64,000 nucleotides of DNA from CAZGAQ01 sp964523405 (GCA_964523405.1 CAZGAQ010000021.1:23060-87059), one strand, 5' to 3'. Shown: positions 42,084 to 51,358, numbered from the stretch's first letter. A program made the numbers and translations. The notes: generated by a model from the letters alone, not told the origin.

Positions 42084-44612
42084 ATGTTAACCTCCCTACC
42101 ACAAGTCCGACACCCCCACCGGGCCCACCGTGCCGCCCATTGGCCGGCGCTGGGGGCATGGCTCTTGCTGCTGGTTCCGACCGCATGCGCGACGGGCACC
42201 GCTTGGCCGCCCGCACCCGCGCTCAGCATCAAACCAGACGGCGCTCCGGGCACGCTGCCCGCATCCGTGACGGCCGAACCGACCGATAATGGTCGCTGGC
42301 GCTGCACGCTGCGGTTCAAACCGGACGGGGTCGCCAAGACGGTGAGTCTGGCCGGGACGATGAACGACTGGAACGCCGGCGCGATGCCGCTGGCCGGTCC
42401 GGACAAGGACGGCGTCTGGTCGGCCACGGTGGAGCTGGTTTCCGGCCGGCACCAGTACAAGTTCGTGGTGGATGGCAGCAGGTGGCTGCAGGATCCGCAG
42501 AATCGCGAGGGCGTGTCCGATAACCGCGGCGGCAACAACTCGGTCCTGCGGCTGGGACGTATTGCCCAACTGACGACCTCGACCGCCCAGGTCGGCGACG
42601 GCCAAGTGGAAGGCCTCGCACTGGAACACCGCCCGCAAACGCCGATGTATCTGCAGCTCCTTGCGGATCACCGGGCGCTGTTCCGGGTGCGTACGCTGGC
42701 CCATGACGTGGAGCGCGTGGCCGTGGCCGTCCAGGGCGGCGACATGGCCGAGATGACCCCGGTCCAGGACGACGCGGTCTTCTGCCTGTGGGAAGGGATT
42801 GCGGCCTTGCCGGCCGGACTGGCCGGCGATGGACACCTGCACTACACCTTTGTGCTGACGGACGGCAAGCTGACCGCGACGGACCCCACGATTTACGGAG
42901 CACCCGTGTCCAAGAAAGAAGTTTTCCGCACGCCGGACTGGGCGAAGCACGCGGTTTGGTACCAGATCTTTCCCGATCGCTTCCGCAACGGGAATCCCGC
43001 CAACGATCGCGACCCGGTGCGGCCGTGGACGAGCGAGTGGTTTGCGCTGTCGCCGTGGGAAGTGGAGAAGGAGAAGGCCGGCGACACGTTCTACAAGTGG
43101 TTCGTCTACGATCGGCAGTACGGCGGGGACATCGACGGCCTGGAGGCCAAGCTCCCGTACCTCAGGGAACTCGGCGTCACGGCGCTATATCTCAACCCGG
43201 TTTTCGAGTCGGAGAGCAACCATAAGTACAACGCGACCAACTATGTGCACATCGACCAGCACTTCGGGACCAAGGGCGACTATGAACCCGCGGCCGCGAA
43301 GGAAGATTTGAACGATCCCAACACCTGGGTTTGGACCGAGAGCGACCTGCGTTTCCTGAAGTTCCTCAAAGCCGCGCACGCGCAGGGCTTCAAGGTCATC
43401 ATCGACGGCGTGTTCAACCACGTCGGCACGTTGCACCCGGCTTTCCAGGACGTGAAGAAGAACGGCCAGAAGTCCAAGTATGCCGATTGGTTCAACGTGA
43501 CGAGCTGGGAGCCGTTCAAGTATGAGGGTTGGTTCGGGCACGACGCCCTGCCGGTGTTCAAGAAGAGCCCCGACGGCCTGGCGAGCACGCAGGTCCGCGA
43601 TCACATTTACCACGTCACGCGCCGCTGGATGGCGCCGAACGGCAATGCGGCGGACGGCATTGACGGCTGGCGGCTCGACGTGCCGAATGAAATCCCCGCG
43701 CCATTCTGGGTCGGGTGGCGCCAACTCGTGAAGTCGATCAATCCCGAGGCATACATTGTCGGTGAGATCTGGGACCGCGCCGACATGTGGCTCGCCGGCC
43801 AGCACTTCGACGCCGTGATGAACTACGAGTTCTCGCGGCCGCTTGTCGCGTGGGCCTTCAATCGTAAGCTCAAGATTTCGGTCAGCGAGCTGGATCACCG
43901 CCTGCGCGACTTGCGCGTGGCGTATCCGCTCGAAGCCACGCTCGTGCTGCAGAACCTCATGGACAGCCACGACACCGATCGCGTCGCGTCGATGGTCCTG
44001 AACCCCGACCGTACCTACAACGAGGGCAACCGGCCGCAGCAGGAGGGCATCAAGTACGACAATGCCAAACCCGGCCCCAAGGAATACGCCCGCGTGCGCC
44101 TGACCGCACTGGTCCAGATGACGTACGTCGGCGCGCCCATGGTCTACTACGGTGACGAGGTGGGTATGTGGGGCGCGGCCGACCCGACCGGCCGCAAGCC
44201 GATGCTGTGGGAAGACCTGCAGCCCTACGAGAAGCCGGAAGAGAACTTCGTGATGCGCGACCTGCTGGCGTACTACCGGCAGGTGATCGCGCTGCGCAAC
44301 GCCCATGCCGCGCTGCGCACCGGCGAGTTCCGGACGCTGTTGGCGGACGATACGGCCGACGTGTGGGCGTTTCTGCGGAAGGACCGTGACGAGCAGCTCG
44401 TCGTGGTTCTGAACGGCTCGGATGAGGAGCACGAGGTCACGATTCCACTGCCGGTGTCAGCCCCGAACAAGTGGCGGCTCATCTTCGACGCGAGCGCGGC
44501 GGGCGCGGGCAAGACGCCGGCGGAGAGTGTGATCGAGCCGCAAGATCACAAGTTGAAGATCAAGGTGCCGCCGGTGGCGGGCGTCGTGCTGCAGGCGGCA
44601 ACGCCGAAGTAG
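42084..44612 (+). CDS. GH13 alpha-glucan hydrolase, cyclomaltodextrinase/neopullulanase type, exported
   Basis: The 842-residue enzyme cuts alpha-1,4 (and perhaps alpha-1,6) glucosidic bonds in maltodextrins. An export signal (hydrophobic core about 25-37, ending VPTAC, a poor lipobox) is followed by a CBM48-like domain (about 65-155, SLAGTMNDWNAGAMPL...GRHQYKFVVDG), an N-terminal beta domain and the catalytic barrel. GH13 landmarks are IIDGVFNHVG, GWRLDV with nucleophile Asp532, VGEIWD with acid/base Glu561 and LMDSHDTD with transition-state Asp630. The C-terminal beta domain ends KIKVPPVAGVVLQA. It is divergent from the sugar importer, so degradation outside the cytoplasm followed by uptake is the likely pathway. 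Confidence 0.92.
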   Translation: MLTSLPQVRHPHRAHRAAHWPALGAWLLLLVPTACATGTAWPPAPALSIKPDGAPGTLPASVTAEPTDNGRWRCTLRFKPDGVAKTVSLAGTMNDWNAGAMPLAGPDKDGVWSATVELVSGRHQYKFVVDGSRWLQDPQNREGVSDNRGGNNSVLRLGRIAQLTTSTAQVGDGQVEGLALEHRPQTPMYLQLLADHRALFRVRTLAHDVERVAVAVQGGDMAEMTPVQDDAVFCLWEGIAALPAGLAGDGHLHYTFVLTDGKLTATDPTIYGAPVSKKEVFRTPDWAKHAVWYQIFPDRFRNGNPANDRDPVRPWTSEWFALSPWEVEKEKAGDTFYKWFVYDRQYGGDIDGLEAKLPYLRELGVTALYLNPVFESESNHKYNATNYVHIDQHFGTKGDYEPAAAKEDLNDPNTWVWTESDLRFLKFLKAAHAQGFKVIIDGVFNHVGTLHPAFQDVKKNGQKSKYADWFNVTSWEPFKYEGWFGHDALPVFKKSPDGLASTQVRDHIYHVTRRWMAPNGNAADGIDGWRLDVPNEIPAPFWVGWRQLVKSINPEAYIVGEIWDRADMWLAGQHFDAVMNYEFSRPLVAWAFNRKLKISVSELDHRLRDLRVAYPLEATLVLQNLMDSHDTDRVASMVLNPDRTYNEGNRPQQEGIKYDNAKPGPKEYARVRLTALVQMTYVGAPMVYYGDEVGMWGAADPTGRKPMLWEDLQPYEKPEENFVMRDLLAYYRQVIALRNAHAALRTGEFRTLLADDTADVWAFLRKDRDEQLVVVLNGSDEEHEVTIPLPVSAPNKWRLIFDASAAGAGKTPAESVIEPQDHKLKIKVPPVAGVVLQAATPK

Positions 44613-44630
44613 GCGGCGAGCGGCGAAAGG

Positions 44631-44657
44631 GGTAGCGACAGGCCTCCGCGCCTGACG
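44631..44657. repeat. CAGGC-CTCCGC-GCCTG hairpin element after the GH13 gene
   Basis: GGTAGCGACAGGCCTCCG followed by CGCCTGACG forms a 5-bp core stem plus a CG/CG extension over one mismatch. It is nearly identical to the sequence at the right end of the window (63977-64000), so it is a dispersed repeat. It may also serve as terminator for the GH13 gene. Confidence 0.6.
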
Positions 44658-44749
44658 ATTGGGCGGCAGGTTGCGGCGTTTCGAGCAGGCGAGTTGAGTC
44701 GCTTGGTCGCGGGCACACCCGCCATCGCGCAACTTGCCCTACCTTTGGA

Positions 44750-44998
44750 TCACTCCGGCGGCGTGACATCCTCGGCGCGCCAGGTGGGCTCGATGCGCTG
44801 GTAGGTGACATCCCGTCGCAGGCGCCAGGCACTGAACAGCAAGCTGCAGCCGGCCGCCACGAACACCGTTGCCACCACAAACGACAGCAACTGCGGCCAC
44901 ACGTACAGCAGGACGCCGATCAGAATCAGGAGCCCTCCCAGGAGCGCCGGCGCCAGCCGCAAACCGCTGTGATCCAGGCTGGACCAATACAAGCGCAT
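44750..44998 (-). CDS. small two-helix membrane protein
   Basis: The 82-residue product has a short polar start (MRLYWSSLDHSGLRLAP), two closely spaced membrane helices at about 15-35 and 38-56 (LLGGLLILIGVLLYVWPQLLSFVVATVFVAAGCSLLF) and a charged cytoplasmic tail ending in TPPE. CGGAG lies eight bases before the ATG at 44998. A longer frame upstream has a Cys/Thr-rich start without a ribosome site and is not used. The function is unknown. It lies between lpxD, on the same strand, and the convergent GH13 gene. Confidence 0.6.
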   Translation of the reverse strand: MRLYWSSLDHSGLRLAPALLGGLLILIGVLLYVWPQLLSFVVATVFVAAGCSLLFSAWRLRRDVTYQRIEPTWRAEDVTPPE

Positions 44999-45125
44999 TC
45001 GTATCGCTCCGTTTGCCCGCCGCGTCGGGTAATCCCGCGCGGTGCATCCATCTGTGGCACAAGTGTGGGTTTCGCCGCACTCAACGTCGGCCACGGGGGG
45101 CCGACGCTACATTCTCCGCGGGCTG

Positions 45126-46196
45126 TTACGTCCGCTCCGCGCCTTCCGCCAGCTTGCCGCGCAGCTCCGCCAGTTCCTTCTCGAGCGCCTTGACCCGCTT
45201 GCTCAGTTCCGGCAGGCGCGCCATGTGTGCCACCTGCCGCTTCATGTCGTGAATCGGGATGGCCGGCGCGCCGAGTACCGTCTCGCCGTCGGGCACGTGG
45301 TTCGTCACGCCCGCTTTCGCGCCCACGGTCGCGCCTTCGCCGACGCGGATGTGCCCAACCACGCCCGCCTGCCCCGCCATCGTCACGCGGTCGCAGACGG
45401 TGACCGAACCGGCCACGCCGACCTGCGCGACGAAGAGGCAGTGCGCCCCGACCTGGGTACCGTGCCCGATTGCGATGAGGTTGCTGAACTTGGTGCCCTT
45501 GCCGATGCGCGTGCGGCCCAAGGTCGCGCGGTCGATCGTGCAGCCGGCGCCAATCTCGACGTCGTCCTCAATCTCGACGTGCCCGATCTGCGGGATCTTC
45601 ACCCACTGTCCGCCGTAAGGAGCGTAGCCCAGGCCGTCTTCGCCAATCACGGTATTCGCGTGAATCGTGACGCGGTCGCCAAGGATCGTGTTGTCGTAAA
45701 GCACGACGTTCGGGTACAGGAGCACGTTGTCGCCAATGCGGCAGCGCGGCCCGACGTAGCAGCCGGGGTACAGGACGGCGTTGTTACCGATTACCGCCTG
45801 CTCATCAATGGTCACGCCGGGGTGGATCGTCGCGTTGTCCCCGATGCGGGCGGTCTCGTGGATGCTCGTGCAGCGCGGGTCCGCTGGCACGCGGCGGTGT
45901 TGCCGGTAGCCGTGGAGCTTGACGATCAGGACGGTGATGGCCGCATAGGGGTCCGCCACCTGGATCAGGGCGAGGTGGTCGGGCGCCGGAGCGTCCGGCC
46001 GGCAGACGACGACGGAAGCCTTCGTCGTCTGTAAAATCTTCTCATACTTCGGGTTAGAGAGAAACGACACGTCACCCTCGACGGCATCTTCGAGGGTGGC
46101 AACCTGCCGGACGATGCGGTTTGGATCGCCGCGCAGGACGGGCTTCATCCCAAAGGGTTCCAGCGCGGCACAGAGCTGTCCGAGTGTCGCTTCCAT
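45126..46196 (-). CDS. lpxD: UDP-3-O-acylglucosamine N-acyltransferase
   Basis: Third step of lipid A synthesis: transfers a hydroxyacyl chain from acyl carrier protein to UDP-3-O-acylglucosamine. The 356-residue protein has the family's N-terminal uridine-binding domain (about 1-105), a long left-handed beta-helix of hexapeptide repeats (about 110-320, for example IGDNATIHPGVTIDEQAVIGNNAVLYPG) and a C-terminal helix. The catalytic His is His245 in NLIAIGHGTQVG. It shows the organism makes lipid A and so has an LPS-type outer membrane. It is transcribed from a strong promoter at 46243-46271. No other lpx gene is adjacent. Confidence 0.96.
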   Translation of the reverse strand: MEATLGQLCAALEPFGMKPVLRGDPNRIVRQVATLEDAVEGDVSFLSNPKYEKILQTTKASVVVCRPDAPAPDHLALIQVADPYAAITVLIVKLHGYRQHRRVPADPRCTSIHETARIGDNATIHPGVTIDEQAVIGNNAVLYPGCYVGPRCRIGDNVLLYPNVVLYDNTILGDRVTIHANTVIGEDGLGYAPYGGQWVKIPQIGHVEIEDDVEIGAGCTIDRATLGRTRIGKGTKFSNLIAIGHGTQVGAHCLFVAQVGVAGSVTVCDRVTMAGQAGVVGHIRVGEGATVGAKAGVTNHVPDGETVLGAPAIPIHDMKRQVAHMARLPELSKRVKALEKELAELRGKLAEGAERT

Positions 46197-46242
46197 CCTG
46201 GGTTCCGATCCTGTGAGCCATGTGACAGTGCGTGACGGTCCC

Positions 46243-46271
46243 ATTGTAAAGCCCTGGCGGCGGAGGGTCAA
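46243..46271 (-). promoter_or_regulatory. sigma70-like promoter of lpxD
   Basis: On the minus strand TTGACC (46271-46266), a 17-base spacer and TACAAT (46248-46243) lie 46 bases before the lpxD ATG. This is one of the best promoter matches in the window. Confidence 0.65.
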
Positions 46272-46499
46272 AACGGAGTTGGCGCGCTGTGCCGCCCAGA
46301 TGGAAACGGCGCGCCGACACCGACGCGGCCGCCACCGGGACACGCGAAACACAAATCGAGTCTTATCGGGTCCGGATATTCTTTTCCCGTAGGCGTCCTC
46401 GTGGTAGTGTGATCAAGGCCGTCGATGTGGGGAGGACTGTCTGGCCGCGATGCGCTGCGCGGCTCTACCCGAGCATCGCACTGCCGATGAGGTGTCGTT
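46272..46499. other. rest of the lpxD/RCC1 divergent intergenic region
   Basis: No gene is visible. It holds a short AT-richer patch (GGATATTCTTTTCCCG near 46374-46389) that could be part of the promoter of the RCC1-repeat gene, and a GAGG ribosome site just before 46500. Confidence 0.4.
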
Positions 46500-48386
46500 A
46501 TGCGCTGGGGATGGAAGGGAACAGGGGGGCTCTGTGCCCTCGTCGCATTACTGGCCGTCGCCCCGCTCCACGCGCAGGAGCTCGGCGCCATCGTTGGTTG
46601 GGGCACACAGGTCGTCGTGCCCCAGTCCATGCTATCCGACCTCGACGCCGTATCCGCCGGCGCGTACCACAGCCTCGGCGTCAGTCGCAAGGGGGGCATC
46701 GTTGCCTGGGGCAGCAACAATTACGGCCAGTGCAACGTGCCCGGCACCAACGATGACTTCATCGCCACCGCCGCCGGCGCCTTCCACAGCGTCGGCCTCA
46801 AAGCCGACCACTCCGTGGTCGCCTGGGGACGCAACGACTACGGCCAGTGCGACGTCCCGACCCCCAACAGCGGTTTCACCGCCGTCGCCGCGGGCGGCGG
46901 CTATGAAGACGGCCACTGTCTCGGCCTGAAAGACGACGGCTCGATCGTTGCCTGGGGACGGAACAACTCCGGCCAGTGCACCGTCCCCACACCGAACAGC
47001 GACTTCCGGGCGGTTGCGGCCGGCGGCAGCCACAGCCTGGGTCTGAAGGCGGACGGCTCCGTCGTCGCGTGGGGAAGCAACAACCACGGACAGTGCACCG
47101 TGCCCACGCCCAACAGCGGCTTCATCGCGATTGCCGCCGGCGCCTATCACAGCCTGGGCCTGAAGCAGGACGGCTCGATCGTGGCGTGGGGCTGGAACAA
47201 CTACGGCCAATGTACGATCCCCGCGCCGAACAGCGGATTCACGCGGATCGCGGGCGGTTTCTGGCACAGCGCGGCCCTGAGAACCGGCGGCGCGGTTGCG
47301 GCGTGGGGTCGCAATAACAACGGGCAATGCACGGTGCCACAGCCCGACAGCGGCTTCAAGTCCATCGCGGGCGGCTGGTATCACGGCATCGCCCTGAAGA
47401 GCGATGGCACGATCGTGCCGTGGGGCGCCAACTCGATCAGCGGCTGCAACGTGCCGGCACCCAACAGCGGCTTCAAGGCCATCGCAGCCGGTGGCTACCA
47501 CGGCATTGGGCTGCGGACCGACGGCTCAATCGTTGGCTGGGGCGACAATGCCAACGGGCAGATCGACATCCCAGCTCCCAACAGCGATTTCATCTCCGTC
47601 GCGGCCGGCGGGTGGCACAATCTCGGCCTGAAGCCCGGCGGTGTGCTCGTGGCTTGGGGCAGCAACGGCGACGGCCAATGCAACGTCCCGCAGCCCAACG
47701 AGGGCTTCATCGCCATGGCCGGCGGCGCGGAACACAGCCTCGGCCTCAAGAGCGACGGCTCCATTGTGGCGTGGGGCTACAACGACGATGGGCAATGCAA
47801 CGTCCCCGAGCTCAACGGCGAGTTCATCGCCGTTGCCGCGGGTGGGTTCCACAGCTTGGGGTTGAAGGCTGACCACACCATCGTCGCGTGGGGTTGGAAC
47901 GTGTACGGCCAGTGCGACGTCCCGCAGCCCAATTGCGACTTCGTTGCCGTTGCGGCCGGCGGCATTCACAGTCTGGGGCTGAAGGCCGACGGCTCGGTTG
48001 TGGCGTGGGGTTCGGATGCCGTGGGGCAATGTGACGTCCCTGCCCCCAATACTGGCTTCACGCAGATCGCGGCGGGCAACGCGCTGAGTGTCGGGCTGAA
48101 GGCCGACGGCAGCATCGTGGCCTGGGGCTACAACAATCAAGGGCAGTGCGGTGTCCCGGCGCCGAACAACAGCTTTGTCGCGATCGCGGTCGGCGGGGCT
48201 TACTCGGACAGCTTCGCCATCGGCCTGAAGAGCCGCATCGACTTCAGCAGTATTGCCATTATCAATGGCTGTCTGTCGGGGCCGGAGGTCGACTGCGCGC
48301 CGGATTGCATGAGCGCAGACAGCGATGCAGACGGCGACGCGGATTTGCTCGACTTCGCGGAGTTGCAGCGGACGATCGCACAGTGA
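46500..48386 (+). CDS. secreted RCC1-repeat beta-propeller protein with dockerin-like tail
   Basis: The 628-residue precursor has a Sec signal peptide (cleavage near LHA-QEL). It then consists almost wholly of 14 RCC1-type repeats of about 39-40 residues with the consensus GSIVAWGxNNxGQCxVPxPNSGFxAIAAGxxHSLGLKxD, enough for two seven-bladed propellers. The last 40 residues (SADSDADGDADLLDFAELQRTIAQ) form an EF-hand/dockerin-like tail of the sort found on many planctomycete exported proteins. The partner or substrate is unknown. Repeats are very similar at the DNA level. GAGG precedes the ATG. Confidence 0.85.
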   Translation: MRWGWKGTGGLCALVALLAVAPLHAQELGAIVGWGTQVVVPQSMLSDLDAVSAGAYHSLGVSRKGGIVAWGSNNYGQCNVPGTNDDFIATAAGAFHSVGLKADHSVVAWGRNDYGQCDVPTPNSGFTAVAAGGGYEDGHCLGLKDDGSIVAWGRNNSGQCTVPTPNSDFRAVAAGGSHSLGLKADGSVVAWGSNNHGQCTVPTPNSGFIAIAAGAYHSLGLKQDGSIVAWGWNNYGQCTIPAPNSGFTRIAGGFWHSAALRTGGAVAAWGRNNNGQCTVPQPDSGFKSIAGGWYHGIALKSDGTIVPWGANSISGCNVPAPNSGFKAIAAGGYHGIGLRTDGSIVGWGDNANGQIDIPAPNSDFISVAAGGWHNLGLKPGGVLVAWGSNGDGQCNVPQPNEGFIAMAGGAEHSLGLKSDGSIVAWGYNDDGQCNVPELNGEFIAVAAGGFHSLGLKADHTIVAWGWNVYGQCDVPQPNCDFVAVAAGGIHSLGLKADGSVVAWGSDAVGQCDVPAPNTGFTQIAAGNALSVGLKADGSIVAWGYNNQGQCGVPAPNNSFVAIAVGGAYSDSFAIGLKSRIDFSSIAIINGCLSGPEVDCAPDCMSADSDADGDADLLDFAELQRTIAQ

Positions 48387-48434
48387 CGGCTTCACGGGGA
48401 GCGGAACCATCGCGCCACGGAAGGCCGTCGCGCG

Positions 48435-49340
48435 CTACGGCGACGGCGGCATATCGGGCGCCGCGGTCCTGACCAGCGGCGTCAGCCCCACCTGTGCCGG
48501 GTCAAACTCCTGTCCGCACTCAGGGCACCGGGTTTCGACGTAGCCGCGCAGGTCGTAGCCGCAGTGCGAGCACCTGCCATCCGTGTACCTGAACTCGGCG
48601 GGCCTGGCAATCAGGAGACGAGCGAAGGTGCGCACCACACCCCTGCGGCTCCACGCAGCGGTCTCGAGTACCAGGACGATCAGCAGGCCAAGTGTGGCTG
48701 CGGCGGAAATGAAGACGCCGAGTGCCGGTCCGATACACAGGTCGGGAACAAAGAAACTGCACAGGTAACCCCAGCGCGGCAAGCAAAGCGCTACGCCTGC
48801 GAAGCTAAGACAGAGTGCGGAGCGTTCGCGCCAGCGCATTACGTAAACTGCGTAGACACAGCCGGCAAGGGGGAGGATCCAGCATGACCAGAAGTGATTT
48901 GTCGAGTATGCGACTTCACCGAGCCACGTTTCGTAATGATCGAATGCGCACAGGAGTATTCCGGCCGCGGTCGCGAGGAACAGCGCTAGCATCAACCAGG
49001 CCGCCAGCCGCTGCCCACGCGGGCGGAATCCCAAGCGGCCGATGGCCGCTAAGGCTACCAGGAGCGCGAAGGCATACGGCACCGCGTACGCAATCGAGAG
49101 CGCCAACCACTCGATGCGTCCGCTGCGGAACGCTAGATGTGCTCGTCCAGATCTATACGCAAGCCCCTCGATTTCGCGCCAAGGGGTCATAGGGCGCCCG
49201 TCGGTCTCGAAGATCGGCACGAGCCAACTTCCCGCGAGCAGCAGCGCGAAGAGCAAACCCAGCAGCGCCCAGAACTGCGGCCGCCGCTTGTGTGTGGCAA
49301 TGAAACGCTTCTGCTCGGTCTGCCCCGATCCGCTTTGCAC
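48435..49340 (-). CDS. polytopic membrane protein with C-terminal zinc ribbon
   Basis: The 301-residue protein has about six membrane helices (first at about 24-43) and a cytoplasmic C-terminal zinc ribbon CSHCGYDLRGYVETRCPECGQEFDP (two CxxC pairs). The CxxCGYDLRG...CPECG form is characteristic of planctomycete membrane proteins of unknown function. It starts at GTG 49340, with GAGG six bases upstream. It is divergent from the phosphoglycerate mutase gene (51 bases apart) and convergent with the RCC1 protein gene. Confidence 0.75.
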   Translation of the reverse strand: MQSGSGQTEQKRFIATHKRRPQFWALLGLLFALLLAGSWLVPIFETDGRPMTPWREIEGLAYRSGRAHLAFRSGRIEWLALSIAYAVPYAFALLVALAAIGRLGFRPRGQRLAAWLMLALFLATAAGILLCAFDHYETWLGEVAYSTNHFWSCWILPLAGCVYAVYVMRWRERSALCLSFAGVALCLPRWGYLCSFFVPDLCIGPALGVFISAAATLGLLIVLVLETAAWSRRGVVRTFARLLIARPAEFRYTDGRCSHCGYDLRGYVETRCPECGQEFDPAQVGLTPLVRTAAPDMPPSP

Positions 49341-49391
49341 TCGCCACCTCGCTGCGTACGATAGGGCATACTACCGAAAGGTCGCCCGAGC

Positions 49392-50660
49392 ATGAAATAC
49401 GTCATCATTCTCCCGGACGGCGCCGCCGACGATCCGCTTCCCGAGCTAGGCGGACGCACCCCGCTCCAGGCCGCCCGCAAACCGCACATGGACTGGGTCG
49501 CCCAGCATGGCCGGCTCGGCCGCGTCGTGACCGTGCCCGGCGGCTTCACGCCCGGCACCGACGTCGGCACCATGTCCCTCTTCGGCTACGACCCGCACCG
49601 CAGCTACACCGGCCGTGCCCCGATCGAGGCCGCCGCCAAGGGCCTCTCCGTCGCGCCCGACGAGCTGATCTTCCGCTGCAACTTCGTCACCATCCGCGAT
49701 GGCCGCATGCGCGATTTCACCGCCGACCATATCCACCAGGACGAGGCCGACCGGCTCATCGCGGACCTCAACCGCCTCGCGGGCAACGGCACGCCTGGCA
49801 GCGGCGCGCGCAGTGGCGGCACCTCCGGCAACGTTACTCCGGCCGCCGCCGCGCCGGAACTGGCCGGTTGCGTCTTCCATGCCGGCGTCGGCTATCGCAA
49901 TCTGCTGGTCGCCGCCGGAGCGGCTGCGTACCAGCTCAAGTCCACCCCGCCCCACGACATCCCCAATCAGCCCGTCGCGGAGCATCTGCCGCGCGGCACC
50001 GGACAAGAGCGCGTACACGGCATCATGGCCCGGGCGCAGACCCTGCTCCGCGATCACGCGGTGAACGCGGAACGGCGGACGGCGGGACGCGAGCCCGTCA
50101 CGGACATCTGGCTGTGGGGGCAAGGCCGCCCCGCGCCGCTCGAGTCGTTCCAGCACCGCTTCGGCGTCCGCGCCGGCGTCATCACGGGCGTCGACATCAT
50201 CCGCGGCCTGGCGCGTCTCGCGGGCATGGATCTAATCGACGTGCCGGGTGTAACCGGCTACTTCGACACGAACTATGTGAACAAGGGGCGATATGCGCTT
50301 CACGCGCTTGACGAATACGACCTCGTCATCGTCCACGTCGAGGCCAGCGACGAAGCCGCTCATCAGGGTAACGCCAAAGAGAAGATCGCCGCGCTGGAGC
50401 GAACGGACGAGCATATCGTCGGGCCGCTGCTGGCGGAGCTGCAGCGCCGCGGTGACTGGCGGATGCTCATCGCTCCGGACCATGTGACTTCGACCGCGAC
50501 CACACAGCACGCCGCCACGCCGCCCCCCTTCTGCTTCGCCGGCAGCGACGTGCCCACCGTCGAAAGACGGGCCTTCAGCGAAACCGAGGCCCAGGCCGGC
50601 GGCTGGCTGATCGAGCGCGGCCACGAGCTGGTCCAGACCTTCTTCGGGCGTGGTGGCTAG
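49392..50660 (+). CDS. apgM: cofactor-independent phosphoglycerate mutase, archaeal type
   Basis: Interconverts 3- and 2-phosphoglycerate in glycolysis/gluconeogenesis. The 422-residue protein has the ApgM pattern of the alkaline-phosphatase superfamily: N-terminal MKYVIILPDGAADDPL (metal Asp), GTDVGTMSLFGYDP (Ser/Thr of the phosphoenzyme), HAGVGYRNLLV, GVDIIRGLARLAGM, VHVEASDEAAHQG (metal Asp and His) and APDHVTSTATTQH. An unusual Gly/Ser/Ala/Pro-rich insert (about 137-157) looks like a flexible loop not needed for the fold. The ATG follows AAAGG. Confidence 0.94.
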   Translation: MKYVIILPDGAADDPLPELGGRTPLQAARKPHMDWVAQHGRLGRVVTVPGGFTPGTDVGTMSLFGYDPHRSYTGRAPIEAAAKGLSVAPDELIFRCNFVTIRDGRMRDFTADHIHQDEADRLIADLNRLAGNGTPGSGARSGGTSGNVTPAAAAPELAGCVFHAGVGYRNLLVAAGAAAYQLKSTPPHDIPNQPVAEHLPRGTGQERVHGIMARAQTLLRDHAVNAERRTAGREPVTDIWLWGQGRPAPLESFQHRFGVRAGVITGVDIIRGLARLAGMDLIDVPGVTGYFDTNYVNKGRYALHALDEYDLVIVHVEASDEAAHQGNAKEKIAALERTDEHIVGPLLAELQRRGDWRMLIAPDHVTSTATTQHAATPPPFCFAGSDVPTVERRAFSETEAQAGGWLIERGHELVQTFFGRGG

Positions 50661-50737
50661 CCCGGCCGCACTGCCCCGGTCTGTCAGCAGACTCTTGTGG
50701 CGTAGCGCGGTACACTGGCGCGCGAGGAGGACGCCCA

Positions 50738-51088
50738 ATGCCCCGCACCGATCAGCCGCTCTACATCGGGACCAATCGTCACGTCGCCGCGCTCGATGTC
50801 GCGACCGGCGAGGAAGTCTGGCGCACGCGTCTGCCCAAGTGCAATACCGACGGCCCGGTCTCGATGCTGATCAAGGATGCCGTCCTGATCGCGGCCTCGT
50901 CCGGGCAGGTGTGGTGCCTCGACAAGCGGGACGGCACGGTCTTGTGGCACAACGGCTTGCCCGGCTTGGGCTATAACTCCGTACAGCTCATGCTCGAAGG
51001 CGCGCAGGCGGCCACGTCACAGGACAGTTTGGCCGGGGCGATCGACAAGCGGCGGCGCGATGCAGCCGCGGCGGCGGCGAACACGTGA
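50738..51088 (+). CDS. small PQQ-like beta-propeller-repeat protein
   Basis: The 116-residue protein contains two PQQ-type blade motifs (LYIGTNRHVAALDVATGEEVWRTRL and VLIAASSGQVWCLDKRDGTVLWHNGL) and a basic, alanine-rich tail. It has no signal peptide. Full PQQ propellers have seven or eight blades, so this is either a remnant or a small stand-alone module. GAGGAGG lies seven bases before the ATG, so it is probably expressed. A TACACT hexamer at 50711-50716 may be its -10. Confidence 0.7.
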   Translation: MPRTDQPLYIGTNRHVAALDVATGEEVWRTRLPKCNTDGPVSMLIKDAVLIAASSGQVWCLDKRDGTVLWHNGLPGLGYNSVQLMLEGAQAATSQDSLAGAIDKRRRDAAAAAANT

Positions 51089-51300
51089 CAACGTCGCGCC
51101 GTGCCCGGGCGCCGGGTGCCGCGACTTTGTGAGCAGAGGGGCGCTGCAGTACGCCATGGCTGACACAGCCGCGGCACGGTTGCGAACCTAACCGCATGCA
51201 ACGTCGGCCGCGGGGCGTCGCTGCCGTATTCCCAGCATGTTGCCGGCACCTGCAGACTGCGCCCGGCCCGGCAGATTGCGTGGCCGCGGGCGGGGGCGTT
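51089..51300. other. intergenic stretch without recognised genes
   Basis: About 210 bases after the PQQ-like gene and before the candidate ABC-F promoter. No gene or RNA is recognised. Confidence 0.4.
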
Positions 51301-51309
51301 TGCTATACT
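51301..51309 (+). promoter_or_regulatory. extended -10 promoter element for the ABC-F gene
   Basis: TGCTATACT combines an extended -10 (TGn) with TATACT. The -35 is poor (TTGCGT, 21 bases away). It would give a leader of about 215 bases before the ATG at 51531. Confidence 0.4.
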
Positions 51310-51346
51310 GGTTGTAGATATCGTTCCTCGCAACGGAGGTCCGGGC

Positions 51347-51358
51347 GTGCGCAACTAA
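51347..51358 (+). CDS. possible three-codon leader peptide (M-R-N)
   Basis: A strong GGAGGT ribosome site at 51335-51340 is followed, six bases on, by GTG CGC AAC TAA. It lies just upstream of the nested stem-loop in the ABC-F leader. A minimal leader peptide of this kind could allow ribosome-dependent attenuation. The signal is tiny and could be chance. Confidence 0.25.
   Translation: MRN

Noticed and set aside
50738..51088. Quinoprotein dehydrogenase
   Set aside because: Only two blade motifs, no signal peptide and no cofactor-binding residues; far too short for an enzyme of that type.
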